The translations under genes and the position numbers were made by a program. Source: Clostridium_F caseinilyticum (GTDB taxonomy: Bacteria; Bacillota; Clostridia; Clostridiales; Clostridiaceae). From it: DNA of 64,000 bases. Location: NCBI RefSeq assembly GCF_046127645.1, contig NZ_CP175919.1. One strand, written 5' to 3'. The notes beneath the pieces were generated by a model, which ran no database searches, had not been told where the DNA came from, and saw only the letters and a list, made by a program, of their open reading frames with translations. Within the stretch, counting starts at the first letter, position 1. Each line of letters opens with the position of its first letter. Shown in pieces: positions 26,201-34,306 of this stretch.

Positions 26201-26983
26201 AATAAAGATTTAGCTGATGACTTTGAAATAAAAGAAAGTGGCGACAAAGTAGATGTAAAATCAGTGACTATAATGAGTGATCCAACACGTGCAGATAAAT
26301 CTTGTGCCGTAATTGCATTAGGAAAAGATGTTAAAATTGACACAAAAGCTGATACAGTTACACTAAAAGTTACTGATGATAGTGCTACTAATGAGAATGG
26401 AATTAATATATTAGATGAAGCAGATAATAAATTAGAAGCTACAGGAAAATCAACATTAAAAATAAAAGATGCCACAAGAGATACTAAATTATTTGAAATA
26501 GGTAAGAATACAATAGAAGCTCAAGAAGCATTACAAAAAGCAACTGATGCAGTAGAAAAAGCAGAGAAAAGTAAGACACAAGCAGATAAAACTGCAGCAC
26601 AAACTTTAGTAACAGCTTTAGCAAATGGAGCAGAAAAGGATGCTTTACAAGCTAAATTAAATTTAATAGAAGTAGTTAAAACAGACTCAGAAAAAGTAGC
26701 AGCAGCTAAAGAAGCATTAACATTGGCAGTTACTGGTGAAGATCAACCAACTGCAAGTATAACATTACCATCAACAGGAGAAGAAGCTACAGAGATTACT
26801 TGGAAAGCTGATGCAAATGATGTAACTGGAACTTATACAACTCAAGCAAGAACTGCTAGCGAACAAACAATTATTTTAACAGCAACAATTAAAAAAGGTA
26901 ATGAAACAGAAACAAAAACATTTACAGTAACAATACCAGCAGGTGAATCAGGAACTGATGCAATTACAGTAGCAGCTAATTAA
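23285..26983 (+). CDS. large S-layer-like protein with three CWB2 modules
   Basis: A 1232-residue exported protein, probably a main S-layer or abundant wall protein. The signal peptide ends near NVKA-APGDVNK. Three CWB2 modules fill about residues 28-330. After them come a short helical EAAA-rich stretch, then a series of beta-rich Ig-like modules to about 1070 with recurrent VEFNKEVD / TFDEPLATKP / VFNEDLKKGQ phrases, typical of SbsA-like Ig domains. A second helical Ala/Lys-rich segment and a final bacterial Ig-like module (ITWKADANDVTGTYTT) end the protein. Lys/Asp-rich with essentially no cysteine, as expected for an S-layer. The ATG at 23285 follows AAGGAGG; longer starts lack a signal sequence. 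Confidence 0.92.
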   Translation: MNKKGTRALASATVVGLVLATVATGNVKAAPGDVNKVQGKDRYETAANVAKTNWKDGAKDVIIASGNGYADSLSASVLAKKLNAPIILTTAGELNSNAKSALETLKPENVYVIGGNASVSEAVKNGLKKDYKVTELGGKTRFETNLAVANHLVDKLGVKADNVMVVNGQDGFSDALSAAPVAAAKEQVLLIVGKDASTADLAANFVKKHNSKVTVIGTEGVVPAAVYNKLGATERVNGGADRFDTNLNIMKHFKLNADTMYVANATGDGYADALVASALAGKSGAPLVLVDTKDSASTKNAIKYIGDNKTDKTEVSTVGGSGVMPDEIVNEIETAVNPELSAAEKAVKAYEDAKIATSEEIAAAKALKADAVKAVDGVKDATKKSAFQARIAAKDKAIEEAEAKLQVTVEAVKAVNAKEIKVVFNKEVDSNSAENKENYEVYVGGDQDSKKLESSKFKAELQDDNKTVIIRVNDNLENGQSYKLNVKNVIDTKYNKMKDYEGTLKLFQDNDAPKLLDTEYKASTVELTFDEPLATKPTIKIDDVSVDAKDIELSDDIGDYTVTINNLSDKAKELGKHTVKVYGAKDLVENKASLINSEYEATKDNEKPSIKSVKVDSEDSFKVEFNTSAIEKLDTSNFEIKKGSHTFENGRINITQDGNKKFIVKVSKDENGKNPLFEDGENKVTLDVKIKDYKGTNGKVGDTYTTKVVLEKDEDAPIIANDSANTVEDGKLVLVFNEDLKKGQVIENDKIHVLKDGAIQKITGAVVNEDDNNKLEISLHDDNKVSKGTYNITLDKDAVEDKSENKNEAINTKVVYAGNDEVIQPTNISVDSNSNGKNIITVKYENKMDDSAINPENYEIDNIKVSSLNGYVIGFTNKDVKKEVQIILPKGTIEKSGKKSVDISKNVKDEDGRYVADANKKDFSDEVDGFKDDKAPTIDKIQFIKNKDTDDTTNVLKVEFSEIVKPEDAHKTNKDLADDFEIKESGDKVDVKSVTIMSDPTRADKSCAVIALGKDVKIDTKADTVTLKVTDDSATNENGINILDEADNKLEATGKSTLKIKDATRDTKLFEIGKNTIEAQEALQKATDAVEKAEKSKTQADKTAAQTLVTALANGAEKDALQAKLNLIEVVKTDSEKVAAAKEALTLAVTGEDQPTASITLPSTGEEATEITWKADANDVTGTYTTQARTASEQTIILTATIKKGNETETKTFTVTIPAGESGTDAITVAAN

Positions 26984-27033
26984 AGCAAGCTCACTATGTT
27001 CGCAAGGACCCTCGGGGACTGTGAACAAAATGT
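26984..27033 (+). other. GC-rich imperfect hairpin after the S-layer stop codon
   Basis: TGTTCGC and GTGAACA flank a core GGACCCTCGGGG. This is the most GC-rich patch in the surrounding kilobases and could fold as a 30-base hairpin just upstream of the terminator, perhaps protecting the mRNA 3' end. Confidence 0.4.
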
Positions 27034-27047
27034 AAAGAGAAATTTTT

Positions 27048-27089
27048 AAAATATGGGGAAGGGTAGACTAGTCTATCCTTCTCATATTT
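27048..27089 (+). terminator. terminator of the S-layer-like gene
   Basis: AAATATGGGGAAGGGTAGAC pairs with GTCTATCCTTCTCATATTT around a three-base loop, with two mismatches, about 65 bases past the stop codon. Confidence 0.75.
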
Positions 27090-27199
27090 AAGATATATAA
27101 TGAACGGATACATTTCGAAAACAAATCATATCAAATTTTCAAAAACTTCATAAAATAGTCAGATCATATCGCTGACTGAAAAATTAAATAAGCATATCT

Positions 27200-27240
27200 A
27201 AGACTATTGAATGGATTATTCTATTCAATAGTCTTTTATT
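27200..27240 (+). terminator. second terminator, upstream of the next CWB2 gene
   Basis: AAGACTATTGAAT pairs exactly with ATTCAATAGTCTT around a ten-base loop and ends in TTTATTTTT. No gene precedes it after the S-layer terminator, so it is either a back-up or the end of a short untranslated RNA. Confidence 0.7.
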
Positions 27241-27375
27241 TTTGCAGTTATAAAAGTAGAATGACTTTTGGTCGATTATTTACATTTTGTTCACAATTAA
27301 TAGGATAAATTTCCCCCATGATTATGGTAATATAGTATGGTAAACCATTATATAAAATATTTAGGGGGTAGACCA

Positions 27376-29433
27376 ATGGTAAAATCTAAAGAAAAAAACA
27401 AAATATTTTTTACTTTGTTAATGATTACTTTAATGTTTATTGCTAATTCTAATAAGGTAAAAGCTAGTGACGAGATTAATTTTAAAAGGTTATATGGTAA
27501 AGAACGATATGAAACTTCTGCTTCCATATGTAGTGGTGGGTGGGAAACATCAGAGTATGCTATTTTGGCAAGTGGAGAAGGTTTTGCAGATGCTTTAAGT
27601 GCAGCTCCATTAGCTAAAAAATATAATGCACCTATAATTTTAACAGAAAAAAATAAGTTAAACGATAATGCTAGAACCCAGCTAAAAAATTTACAAACTA
27701 AAAATGTAATAATAATCGGAGGAATTGGCTCGATTTCAAAAGATATAGAAACGGAATTAAAAAATCTAGGAATAAATTATAGTAGAATATATGGTGAAAA
27801 TAGATATGAAACCAGTTTGAAAATTGCAAAAGAAATAGGGGTAAAAAATGGAGTAGTAGTTACAAATGGATTAGGCTTTGCAGATGCATTGGCTATGGCT
27901 CCTATAGCAGCCAGTAAACAAATGCCTATCTTATTAACTCCTAGTGATAAATTAACAAGTGACACTAAGGCATTTTTAAATAAAAATTCTTATAATAAAA
28001 GTTATGTCTTAGGTGGAACTGCTACAGTTAGTGATTATATAAAAAATTCACTAAAAAATCCAATTAGATTAAGTGGTATAGATAGATTTCAAACTAATAT
28101 AGCTATATTAAATCATTTTAAAGAGGATTTAAACTTAGATGAAGTGTATATTAGCTCAGGAAATGGTTACGCAGACGCTTTGTCTGGTTCAGTATTAGCT
28201 GGTAAAAATAAATCTCCAATAATATTAACAAATGATAATTTAAATGAGAGTACAAAAGAGTTTGTAAATACTAATAAATCTAACTTTAAAAATGTAACAA
28301 TATTTGGAGGAGAAGGAGTAGTAAAAGAGCCTACTATAAGCAGTTTATTTGGAGCATTTAAGTCTGGGGAAACAAGATCAGATACTAAAAAAGTTTCTGC
28401 AGAGAGATTGGATAGATCCTATCTTAAAGATTATCATATGGAATTATCAGAACAAGGTAAATTAGATATAGATTATGATATTAATAACTTTATGCGTTTT
28501 GATTTAATCATTTTAGATGAAAAAGGTAATGAAATAATAAAAAAATCCTATAATGATTTAAAACAAAATGAAAGTATTCATAATACTTATAATCATATAA
28601 GGCTGCCTAAAGGAAAGTATATCATTAGGGTACATGCCTTTAATATGAATGGAACTTATACAATTAAAGCAAAATATACTCAAGAAGGAGAAGGTTTTGA
28701 AAAGGAATTTAATAATGATCTAAAAACTGCAAATATTATAAAACCTAATAAAAGTATTATAGGAAGCATTAATAGTTATAATGATGTAGATTATTATAAA
28801 TTCACATTAAATGAAAAAGGAAATTTAAAAATAAATTTAAAACATAATCAATATGGTATATATGGATTTAAAGTTAGTTTGTTAGATGAAAATAATAAAT
28901 CTATAACAGAATTTATTAGTGCAGGAGAAAATATAAATTCTTATAGTAATAAATTAAGACTTTCTAAGGGTACTTATTTTGTAAAAGTAGAGTATGAAAG
29001 GTGGCATGATGAAGCGCTTCCATATGAACTAAATTTAGTTTATAATGTTGAAGGCGAAAATTATGAGTCAGAACCAAATGATTATATACAAGATGCTAAT
29101 TATATAAAATGTAATAAAGAGTATATAGGAAACATACAGTCAATAGATGATAGAGATTATTATAAAATAAATTTAAATTCAGATTCAAAAATAACAATCA
29201 ACTTTAAACACGACGAAAGTTATAGAAAGTGGACTATTTATTTATGTGATAAGGATAATAATATAATAAAACGATTTAAATCTTATGGATTTGAAATTAA
29301 TAAAGATTTTGATGCAGGAGAATTAAAGTCAGGAGAGTATTATGTGTCAGTAGAAGGAAGAGATGATTCAGATTATATTATAAATGTAAAGCAAGAAGCA
29401 CCAGGTAAATCTGATAGTGTGAATAAAAAATAA
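27376..29433 (+). CDS. secreted CWB2 protein with three PPC-like domains
   Basis: Surface protein of 685 residues. A signal peptide ends near KVKASDE, then three CWB2 modules run to about residue 330 (SGEGFADALSAAP, NGLGFADALAMAP, SGNGYADALSGSV mark them). The C-terminal half is three beta-sandwich repeats resembling bacterial pre-peptidase C-terminal (PPC) domains, the latter two opening EKEFNNDLKTANII / ESEPNDYIQDANYI and both having DVDYYKFTL / DRDYYKINL. PPC domains usually accompany secreted hydrolases, but no catalytic domain is present here, so adhesion or matrix structure is more likely. The ATG at 27376 follows AGGGGGT; the earlier in-frame start at 27337 lacks a binding site. Confidence 0.9.
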   Translation: MVKSKEKNKIFFTLLMITLMFIANSNKVKASDEINFKRLYGKERYETSASICSGGWETSEYAILASGEGFADALSAAPLAKKYNAPIILTEKNKLNDNARTQLKNLQTKNVIIIGGIGSISKDIETELKNLGINYSRIYGENRYETSLKIAKEIGVKNGVVVTNGLGFADALAMAPIAASKQMPILLTPSDKLTSDTKAFLNKNSYNKSYVLGGTATVSDYIKNSLKNPIRLSGIDRFQTNIAILNHFKEDLNLDEVYISSGNGYADALSGSVLAGKNKSPIILTNDNLNESTKEFVNTNKSNFKNVTIFGGEGVVKEPTISSLFGAFKSGETRSDTKKVSAERLDRSYLKDYHMELSEQGKLDIDYDINNFMRFDLIILDEKGNEIIKKSYNDLKQNESIHNTYNHIRLPKGKYIIRVHAFNMNGTYTIKAKYTQEGEGFEKEFNNDLKTANIIKPNKSIIGSINSYNDVDYYKFTLNEKGNLKINLKHNQYGIYGFKVSLLDENNKSITEFISAGENINSYSNKLRLSKGTYFVKVEYERWHDEALPYELNLVYNVEGENYESEPNDYIQDANYIKCNKEYIGNIQSIDDRDYYKINLNSDSKITINFKHDESYRKWTIYLCDKDNNIIKRFKSYGFEINKDFDAGELKSGEYYVSVEGRDDSDYIINVKQEAPGKSDSVNKK

Positions 29434-29448
29434 AAATATCTTAAAGTA

Positions 29449-29561
29449 AAAATAGCTTTAATTTTAAAACTATAAATATAAATAATACATTCATAAAGTT
29501 TATTCATATGCTTTATGAATGTATTTTTTTACATTTATTATATTAAAATTAAAGCTATTTT
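29449..29561 (+). terminator. nested terminator after the CWB2/PPC gene
   Basis: The inner hairpin ACATTCATAAAG / CTTTATGAATGT (29487-29522) followed by ATTTTTTT is a standard terminator. It is enclosed by a perfect 19-bp outer pairing (29449-29467 with 29543-29561, containing AATAGCTTTAATTTTAA). Confidence 0.75.
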
Positions 29562-29614
29562 GAAACATATCCTTTTGTTTTATTGTAATGAATGTTTATA
29601 ATAAATCTAAATAT

Positions 29615-29833
29615 TTATTGTTTTACAAAAACTACATTAATAGCTTTTACTAAAGCTTCTACCGTATCTCCTTTTTTAAATCCAGCATCTTCTAAGCTTT
29701 CTTTAGTCATTACAGACGTAACTACAGGTGAAGTAGTTCATCCATCAACAGTCATTTTAATTTGTGCCATAACATTATCAGTTTTTATTTCATCTACTTT
29801 TCCTATAATTTTATTTCTTACTCCAGCTTCCAT
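29615..29833 (-). pseudogene. Mop (molybdopterin-binding, TOBE domain) gene interrupted by TGA
   Basis: Reads as a Mop-type molybdate/molybdopterin-binding protein: MEAGVRNKIIGKVDEIK, TDNVMAQIKMTVDG, then TGA at codon 32 (29738-29740), then TTSPVVTSVMTKESLEDAG, FKKGDTVEALVKAINVV and FVKQ before TAA. Length (72 codons), order and an AGGAGG binding site seven bases before the ATG are all those of an intact Mop gene. It is either a recent nonsense mutation or a recoded TGA. No molybdate transport genes are adjacent. The opposite-strand open frame here is an artefact of this gene. Confidence 0.8.
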
Positions 29834-30036
29834 TAATAAACCTCCTAAATTTATATTCTACTATTATTATTTATTATAGTTAAATATAAATACATAAATT
29901 TTATTTATAGATATGATTAAATTTAATTATAAGCTTAAAAAATAAAAATTATTAACATTTACTATAATCCAGATCTTAATATATTAAATGAATTAAATAT
30001 TAAGTTTATTTAAAAAGCAAAACTATATTTAGTCAT

Positions 30037-30080
30037 GTAAAAGCCCCTAAAATGAAATAATTCATTTTAGGAGCTTTTAC
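30037..30080. terminator. strong terminator hairpin
   Basis: GTAAAAGCCCCTAAAATGAA pairs with TTCATTTTAGGAGCTTTTAC (one mismatch) around a four-base loop. It lies just past the stop codon of the reverse-strand hypothetical gene. Confidence 0.8.
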
Positions 30081-30103
30081 ATAGTTTTTAGTATAATTGT
30101 GGA

Positions 30104-30538
30104 TTAATTTTTAATTACCCACTTATTATTTTCTTTTACTACCATCCAATAATTTGCGTCTTTCTTTCCATTATCATCTTTAACGTTTTTTAAGTAGTAT
30201 ACTTTATATAAATCTTTATCTTTTTCTTCTGATTTCATGTGATTCATTATTCCTTTTATAGAATCACCATCATACATGAACATATCTTTACTTTTATTAG
30301 AATTCCTATAAGCTTCAAATTGTTCTTTAGTAATAACTTTGTTAGGATTTGCAAATAATTCTTTATATTCTTCATATGTTCCTTCTTTAAAGTTTTGTAT
30401 TTTTACTATTTTATATATTGGTTCTAAAGGTGTTCCTATAAATTTTTGTTTCTTTTGATAATGATTATAAGAGAATACTCCTAATAATATCACAACTATT
30501 ATTCCTAATATAATAAATTTGTTTTTTCCTTTATTCAT
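30104..30538 (-). CDS. membrane-anchored hypothetical protein
   Basis: I do not recognise a named family. The 144-residue product has an N-terminal anchor (about 7-25) and a lysine-rich extracytoplasmic domain that ends YWMVVKENNKWVIKN, the kind of ending seen in NTF2-like or DUF4829-like secreted folds. The ATG follows GGAGGAAGT. It is monocistronic, with its own terminator. A similar but unrelated-length anchored protein, also ending in a Trp-Lys-Val strand, occurs at 47.2 kb. Confidence 0.7.
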   Translation of the reverse strand: MNKGKNKFIILGIIVVILLGVFSYNHYQKKQKFIGTPLEPIYKIVKIQNFKEGTYEEYKELFANPNKVITKEQFEAYRNSNKSKDMFMYDGDSIKGIMNHMKSEEKDKDLYKVYYLKNVKDDNGKKDANYWMVVKENNKWVIKN

Positions 30539-30717
30539 GCCACTTCCTCCATTTGATTTAATTGAGATTAACTACATATATATTATATATTCTTTTATAG
30601 TAAATATAAAGTGATATAATGAAATTCATATATTTTTAAGAATTTATTGGTTAAATAAAATACTTATAAATGAGGCAATTTTAAAAAGCAGATACAAAAA
30701 TTGTATCTGCTTATGTT

Positions 30718-31749
30718 TTATAATAATTTTTTAAAATTATTTATTAATATTGATATTAAAAGACCTACAATAAAACAAATAGAAAAACTAATTATAAAGA
30801 ATTTGTAACTTCCTATTATATATTTATTTTCAATATAATATTTTTTTAGCCAATAAAGCAGTAATGGATGGGATAAATATATTGTATAGGAATGTTTTGA
30901 TATCATATATAATATTTTTTTAAAACTTAAATTATTAAAATTAAAACTCATTATGTATAATATGAAAAATGTACTAAACAACATAACAGATGGTCTTATA
31001 AAGGTTGTCCCATAATCTAAATTGCTATTTATTTCTAAACATGAATATGTATCTTTTAATAATATATATGTAGTTATTAATAGTAGAATTAATAGTTTAT
31101 TTTTATGTTTTTTTATAAAAATATGTATTTTATTATAATTAGTACAAAGATAAACTCCTAGTACAAAATAGAATATCCAATTAATTGTACTTTCTCTAGT
31201 CAGTTTTTCACTAACATTTTTAGGTATATTAGGATACCTAAGCAATATATATATTCCCATATTGAGAAAAAAGGTAATAAATAGTGCGAATTTAGTTTTG
31301 AAAAATTTATAAAATATAGGAAATATTAAATATAATATAATTATTATAGGAACAAAATAAAAATGATAGTAAAGTGTTCCATCAAAGATATTATGTATTT
31401 TATCACTATAACTTAAGTTTGGATTTTCTATTAAAAAAATATATATAATGCACCAAACTAAATAATCTGGTATTATTTTTTTTAGTCTATGGATTAGGTA
31501 ATATAGATATTTACTTTCTTTTTTATAGCTTAAGGCTAGGCCAAACCCAGATAAAAATATAAAAGCAGGTACTGAAAATCTTGATAATTGATTCAAAATA
31601 AGAGAAATGTTATAAGTTAAGCCTTTATTACTGGTATTATATAATATAATGCCTGTTACATGAATCAATATAACTGCTATTGTAGATAATGCTCTTAACA
31701 AATCCATAGCTACAATTCTTTTGTTTTTTATTTTTATTACCTCCTTCAA
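30718..31749 (-). CDS. acyltransferase 3 family membrane protein
   Basis: Integral membrane acyltransferase (Acyl_transf_3 / OafA-like), which typically O-acetylates cell-surface glycans. About ten membrane segments follow MDLLRALSTIAVILIHVTG, whose RALS and conserved His belong to the family start. The C-terminal part has SKHSYTIYLSHPLLLY, also typical. The start is unusual: AAGGAGG occupies codons 2-3 of the longest frame (TTG at 31749), and no ATG, GTG or TTG follows at proper spacing until the ATG at 31707. An ATA near 31731 could be the real start, or the ATG at 31707 is used. The stated start is therefore only the outer limit. Confidence 0.8.
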   Translation of the reverse strand: MKEVIKIKNKRIVAMDLLRALSTIAVILIHVTGIILYNTSNKGLTYNISLILNQLSRFSVPAFIFLSGFGLALSYKKESKYLYYLIHRLKKIIPDYLVWCIIYIFLIENPNLSYSDKIHNIFDGTLYYHFYFVPIIIILYLIFPIFYKFFKTKFALFITFFLNMGIYILLRYPNIPKNVSEKLTRESTINWIFYFVLGVYLCTNYNKIHIFIKKHKNKLLILLLITTYILLKDTYSCLEINSNLDYGTTFIRPSVMLFSTFFILYIMSFNFNNLSFKKILYMISKHSYTIYLSHPLLLYWLKKYYIENKYIIGSYKFFIISFSICFIVGLLISILINNFKKLL

Positions 31750-32242
31750 TTTAAGATTTCCAAAGATTATTATATCAAAAATAAAATATATTTACTAATA
31801 TCCTATACAATTTAAAGTTAGATTTCAAAATATTACGATTATAATTATGGAAATAAGGATATTGATTTTATAAAAGTTTATAAAAGATTAAATTAGAAGT
31901 ATTTATATAATTAATATAAATACTTATATCAATAATAGTAAAATATAAAAGGTTGTCTCAAAATAGATTTTATTTTGAGACAACCTTTATAACTATACAA
32001 TAAAACCAATAAATGTTATAATTTCCTCGGAAATAAATATATTAATACTTGGACCACTAAAATATAACAGTAATATATAATAAAATCTATTAAAAAAAAT
32101 ATAAAGTAGTCGATAATTAACATATAAAATAAAAAGTCATTTAAGTAAAAATATGTTTTATTGTAAATTTAATAAAATTTTAATAGAAAGTTATTATATA
32201 AAATCTAAAATTAAGTTTTTATATAATTGTGAGGGGATGTTT
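31750..32242. other. divergent intergenic region
   Basis: Holds the promoters of the acyltransferase gene and the transglutaminase-like gene. The only structure is the orphan hairpin at 31948-31988. The upstream part of the long open frame starting at 32153 has no binding site and is not coding. Confidence 0.4.
31948..31988. terminator. orphan 18-bp perfect hairpin between divergent genes
   Basis: AAAGGTTGTCTCAAAATA pairs exactly with TATTTTGAGACAACCTTT around GATTT. It sits between two divergently transcribed genes, where no transcript should end. It may be the scar of a lost gene or insertion, or the end of a small RNA. Confidence 0.6.
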
Positions 32243-33757
32243 ATGAAAAAAGCAAGACGAATTTTATACTTAATTATATTTATATTTTCTCTAAATGTTA
32301 GTAATGTTTTAGCAGCAGATAATATAAAGAAATATCCAGCACCAGATGTAGAAAAGCGTTCTTATTCTACAACGGTAAAATATAATCAAAATATTTATGA
32401 TGCTATATTAAATGGACTTACAAATTTACAGGATAAGGTAGATACTTCTGATTACTCCAAAAATGCAAATGAAGTTTTTAATGTTTTGGAAAAAGTTTTA
32501 GATGATCATCCAGAAATATTTTATTTTAATTATGAAAAATGTTCTTTTTGGAGTAACGGAATATTAGAATTAGGATATAGAGGAAATAAAGAAACAATAA
32601 GTACTATGAAACAAGAGTTAAATAATAAAGTACAATCTATAATAGATAATGTAATAACCCAAAATATGTCTGAACTTGAAAAAGAGATGGCTATTCATGA
32701 TTATATAGTTTTAAATACTAAATATGATGAAGAATCTTCAGAAGCTCATATTAGTTCAGAGTTGATTTTTACTTCTTATGGATGTCTTGTAAATAAATTA
32801 GCAGTATGTGATGGTTATGCTAAGGCTATGCAGCTTCTATTAAACAAAGTAGGGGTTCATACTATAAGAGTAACAGGAGAGAGTAATGGTATTGGACATG
32901 CTTGGAATATAGTTAGTATAAATGGCAAGAACTATCAAGTAGATGCTACTTGGGATGATCCAGTTCCAGACAGTGGATATCTTCGCTATAATTATTTTAA
33001 TATGACAGATGCAGATATGGCAAAAGACCATAAGTGGGTTAAATCTGATTTCCCTGCTTGTAATGATAATTCTTTTAAATATTTACACAGAGCTAATTAT
33101 GTAGTTAAGGATTTAGATTATATTTATTATAGTAATGAGGAAGATGATTATAATCTTTATAGAATGAAGATAGATGGAAGCAATAATAAAATGCTTACAG
33201 AAGATAGGGCTGTAAATTTAGTTTATTACAATGATTATATATATTTTAGTAATTATTCAGATAATGGAACTTTATATAAAGTAAAGAATGATGGTACAGA
33301 ATTAGAACAAATTTTGGACAACCATGTAGAGAATTTACATCTTTCAAATGGTTATTTAACTTATTATAATGAAGATCTTTCTAAAGATGATAAAATAAAA
33401 TTAGAGCAAATAACCTATGAAGCAGAAAATAAAGAGAAGTTTAATGAAATTTTCTCTTCCTATAAAAATTGGGGAGAAGCTAAAGAAGTCCCAAGAAATA
33501 AGAGTTGGAATATTAAATTTAATAGAGATGTAAATACAGAAAGTTTGAAAGACAATGTATATGTAATGGATAGTTCTTTTAATAAAGTAGAAGATATAGA
33601 TGTAAATGTTAATGATGGAGGCAAAAACATAACAATAACTAAAAAAGATCTTTATAAAAGAGGTGGATTATATTATTTAGTTATAAGTAAACCTATTAAA
33701 GATGTAAAAGGAAAAGAAATAAAAGAACCAGTTGTAATGAAATTTAAAGTATATTAG
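32243..33757 (+). CDS. secreted transglutaminase-like protein with Ig-like C-terminus
   Basis: Exported protein of 504 residues with a signal peptide ending near NVLAADN. A transglutaminase-like core (about 120-260) keeps the papain-like triad: Cys in LAVCDGYAKAM, His in IGHAWNIVSING and Asp in YQVDATWDDP. The next section has short YIYYSNEEDDYNLYRM / YIYFSNYSDNGTLYKV repeats like DUF5050 beta-propeller strands. The last about 100 residues resemble an SbsA-type Ig domain (NKSWNIKFNRDVNTESLKD). It probably cross-links or cleaves wall or surface proteins. The ATG at 32243 follows GAGGGG by six bases; longer starts lack a signal. Confidence 0.88.
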   Translation: MKKARRILYLIIFIFSLNVSNVLAADNIKKYPAPDVEKRSYSTTVKYNQNIYDAILNGLTNLQDKVDTSDYSKNANEVFNVLEKVLDDHPEIFYFNYEKCSFWSNGILELGYRGNKETISTMKQELNNKVQSIIDNVITQNMSELEKEMAIHDYIVLNTKYDEESSEAHISSELIFTSYGCLVNKLAVCDGYAKAMQLLLNKVGVHTIRVTGESNGIGHAWNIVSINGKNYQVDATWDDPVPDSGYLRYNYFNMTDADMAKDHKWVKSDFPACNDNSFKYLHRANYVVKDLDYIYYSNEEDDYNLYRMKIDGSNNKMLTEDRAVNLVYYNDYIYFSNYSDNGTLYKVKNDGTELEQILDNHVENLHLSNGYLTYYNEDLSKDDKIKLEQITYEAENKEKFNEIFSSYKNWGEAKEVPRNKSWNIKFNRDVNTESLKDNVYVMDSSFNKVEDIDVNVNDGGKNITITKKDLYKRGGLYYLVISKPIKDVKGKEIKEPVVMKFKVY

Positions 33758-33807
33758 ATTGAAACCATAAACAGAGATTTAGATGCTCTTTATTCTCACT
33801 TTTAAGA

Positions 33808-33895
33808 AGCTGTGAGCATTAAAGTGGGGAGTCATTAGATAGACAGAGTTTCTTGAATTTAGAGGTAGTTTTTACTCCGCTGAAGCTTTAAAAAT
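33808..33895. repeat. family C dispersed element, copy 1
   Basis: Contains GAGCATTAAAGTGGGGAGTC followed by ATTAGATAGACAGAGTTTC and TTTAGAGGTAGTTTTTACTCC, then GCTGAAGCTTT. The same blocks, in a different order, recur at 34009-34140. The first block recurs again at 52627-52655. Confidence 0.55.
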
Positions 33896-34008
33896 TTTAA
33901 ATAATGCATGGATATAGATATAGAGTTTACAGTTTAAGACTATTTATTCTATATCTTTCTTATTATTGATATAATTATATTTCAAAATAAATTATGTGAT
34001 TTTTTCAG

Positions 34009-34140
34009 ATAATAAACAGATTTCTAGCTTTAGAGGAAGCTTTTGCTCCCACTAAAGCTTAGAACTCGTTATCCAGGGTATAGTCTTTACTTCAACTTTG
34101 AATAATATGGGAGTATTAGAGAAGGTAGTCATCGGATAAA
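34009..34140. repeat. family C dispersed element, copy 2
   Basis: AAACAGATTTCTAGC then TTTAGAGGAAGCTTTTGCTCC and CACTAAAGCTT (a hairpin, AGCTTTAG with CTAAAGCT), later GAGTATTAGAGAAGGTAGTC and ATCGGATAAA. These match copy 1 block by block. It lies upstream of pstS. Confidence 0.55.
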
Positions 34141-34306
34141 ATGAAATATATAAATAAAATAGATACATACATCAATTAGTATAAATAAGATTTATGGTGT
34201 ATTTTGTAATAATATAGCTAATAGTATTAATTTTGTGATAGAATACTAACTGAGAGGGTATATTTAATATGTTAATTTATAGTAATTATTATGAGGGGGA
34301 ATATTT

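Noticed and set aside
29738..29740. Selenocysteine codon in the Mop gene as a firm call
   Set aside because: The downstream hairpin is small and too close, and no Mop selenoprotein is known to me. Kept only as a question in the findings.
29592..29879. Forward open frame of 95 codons
   Set aside because: It is antisense to the Mop gene, which has a ribosome binding site and recognisable protein sequence on the other strand.
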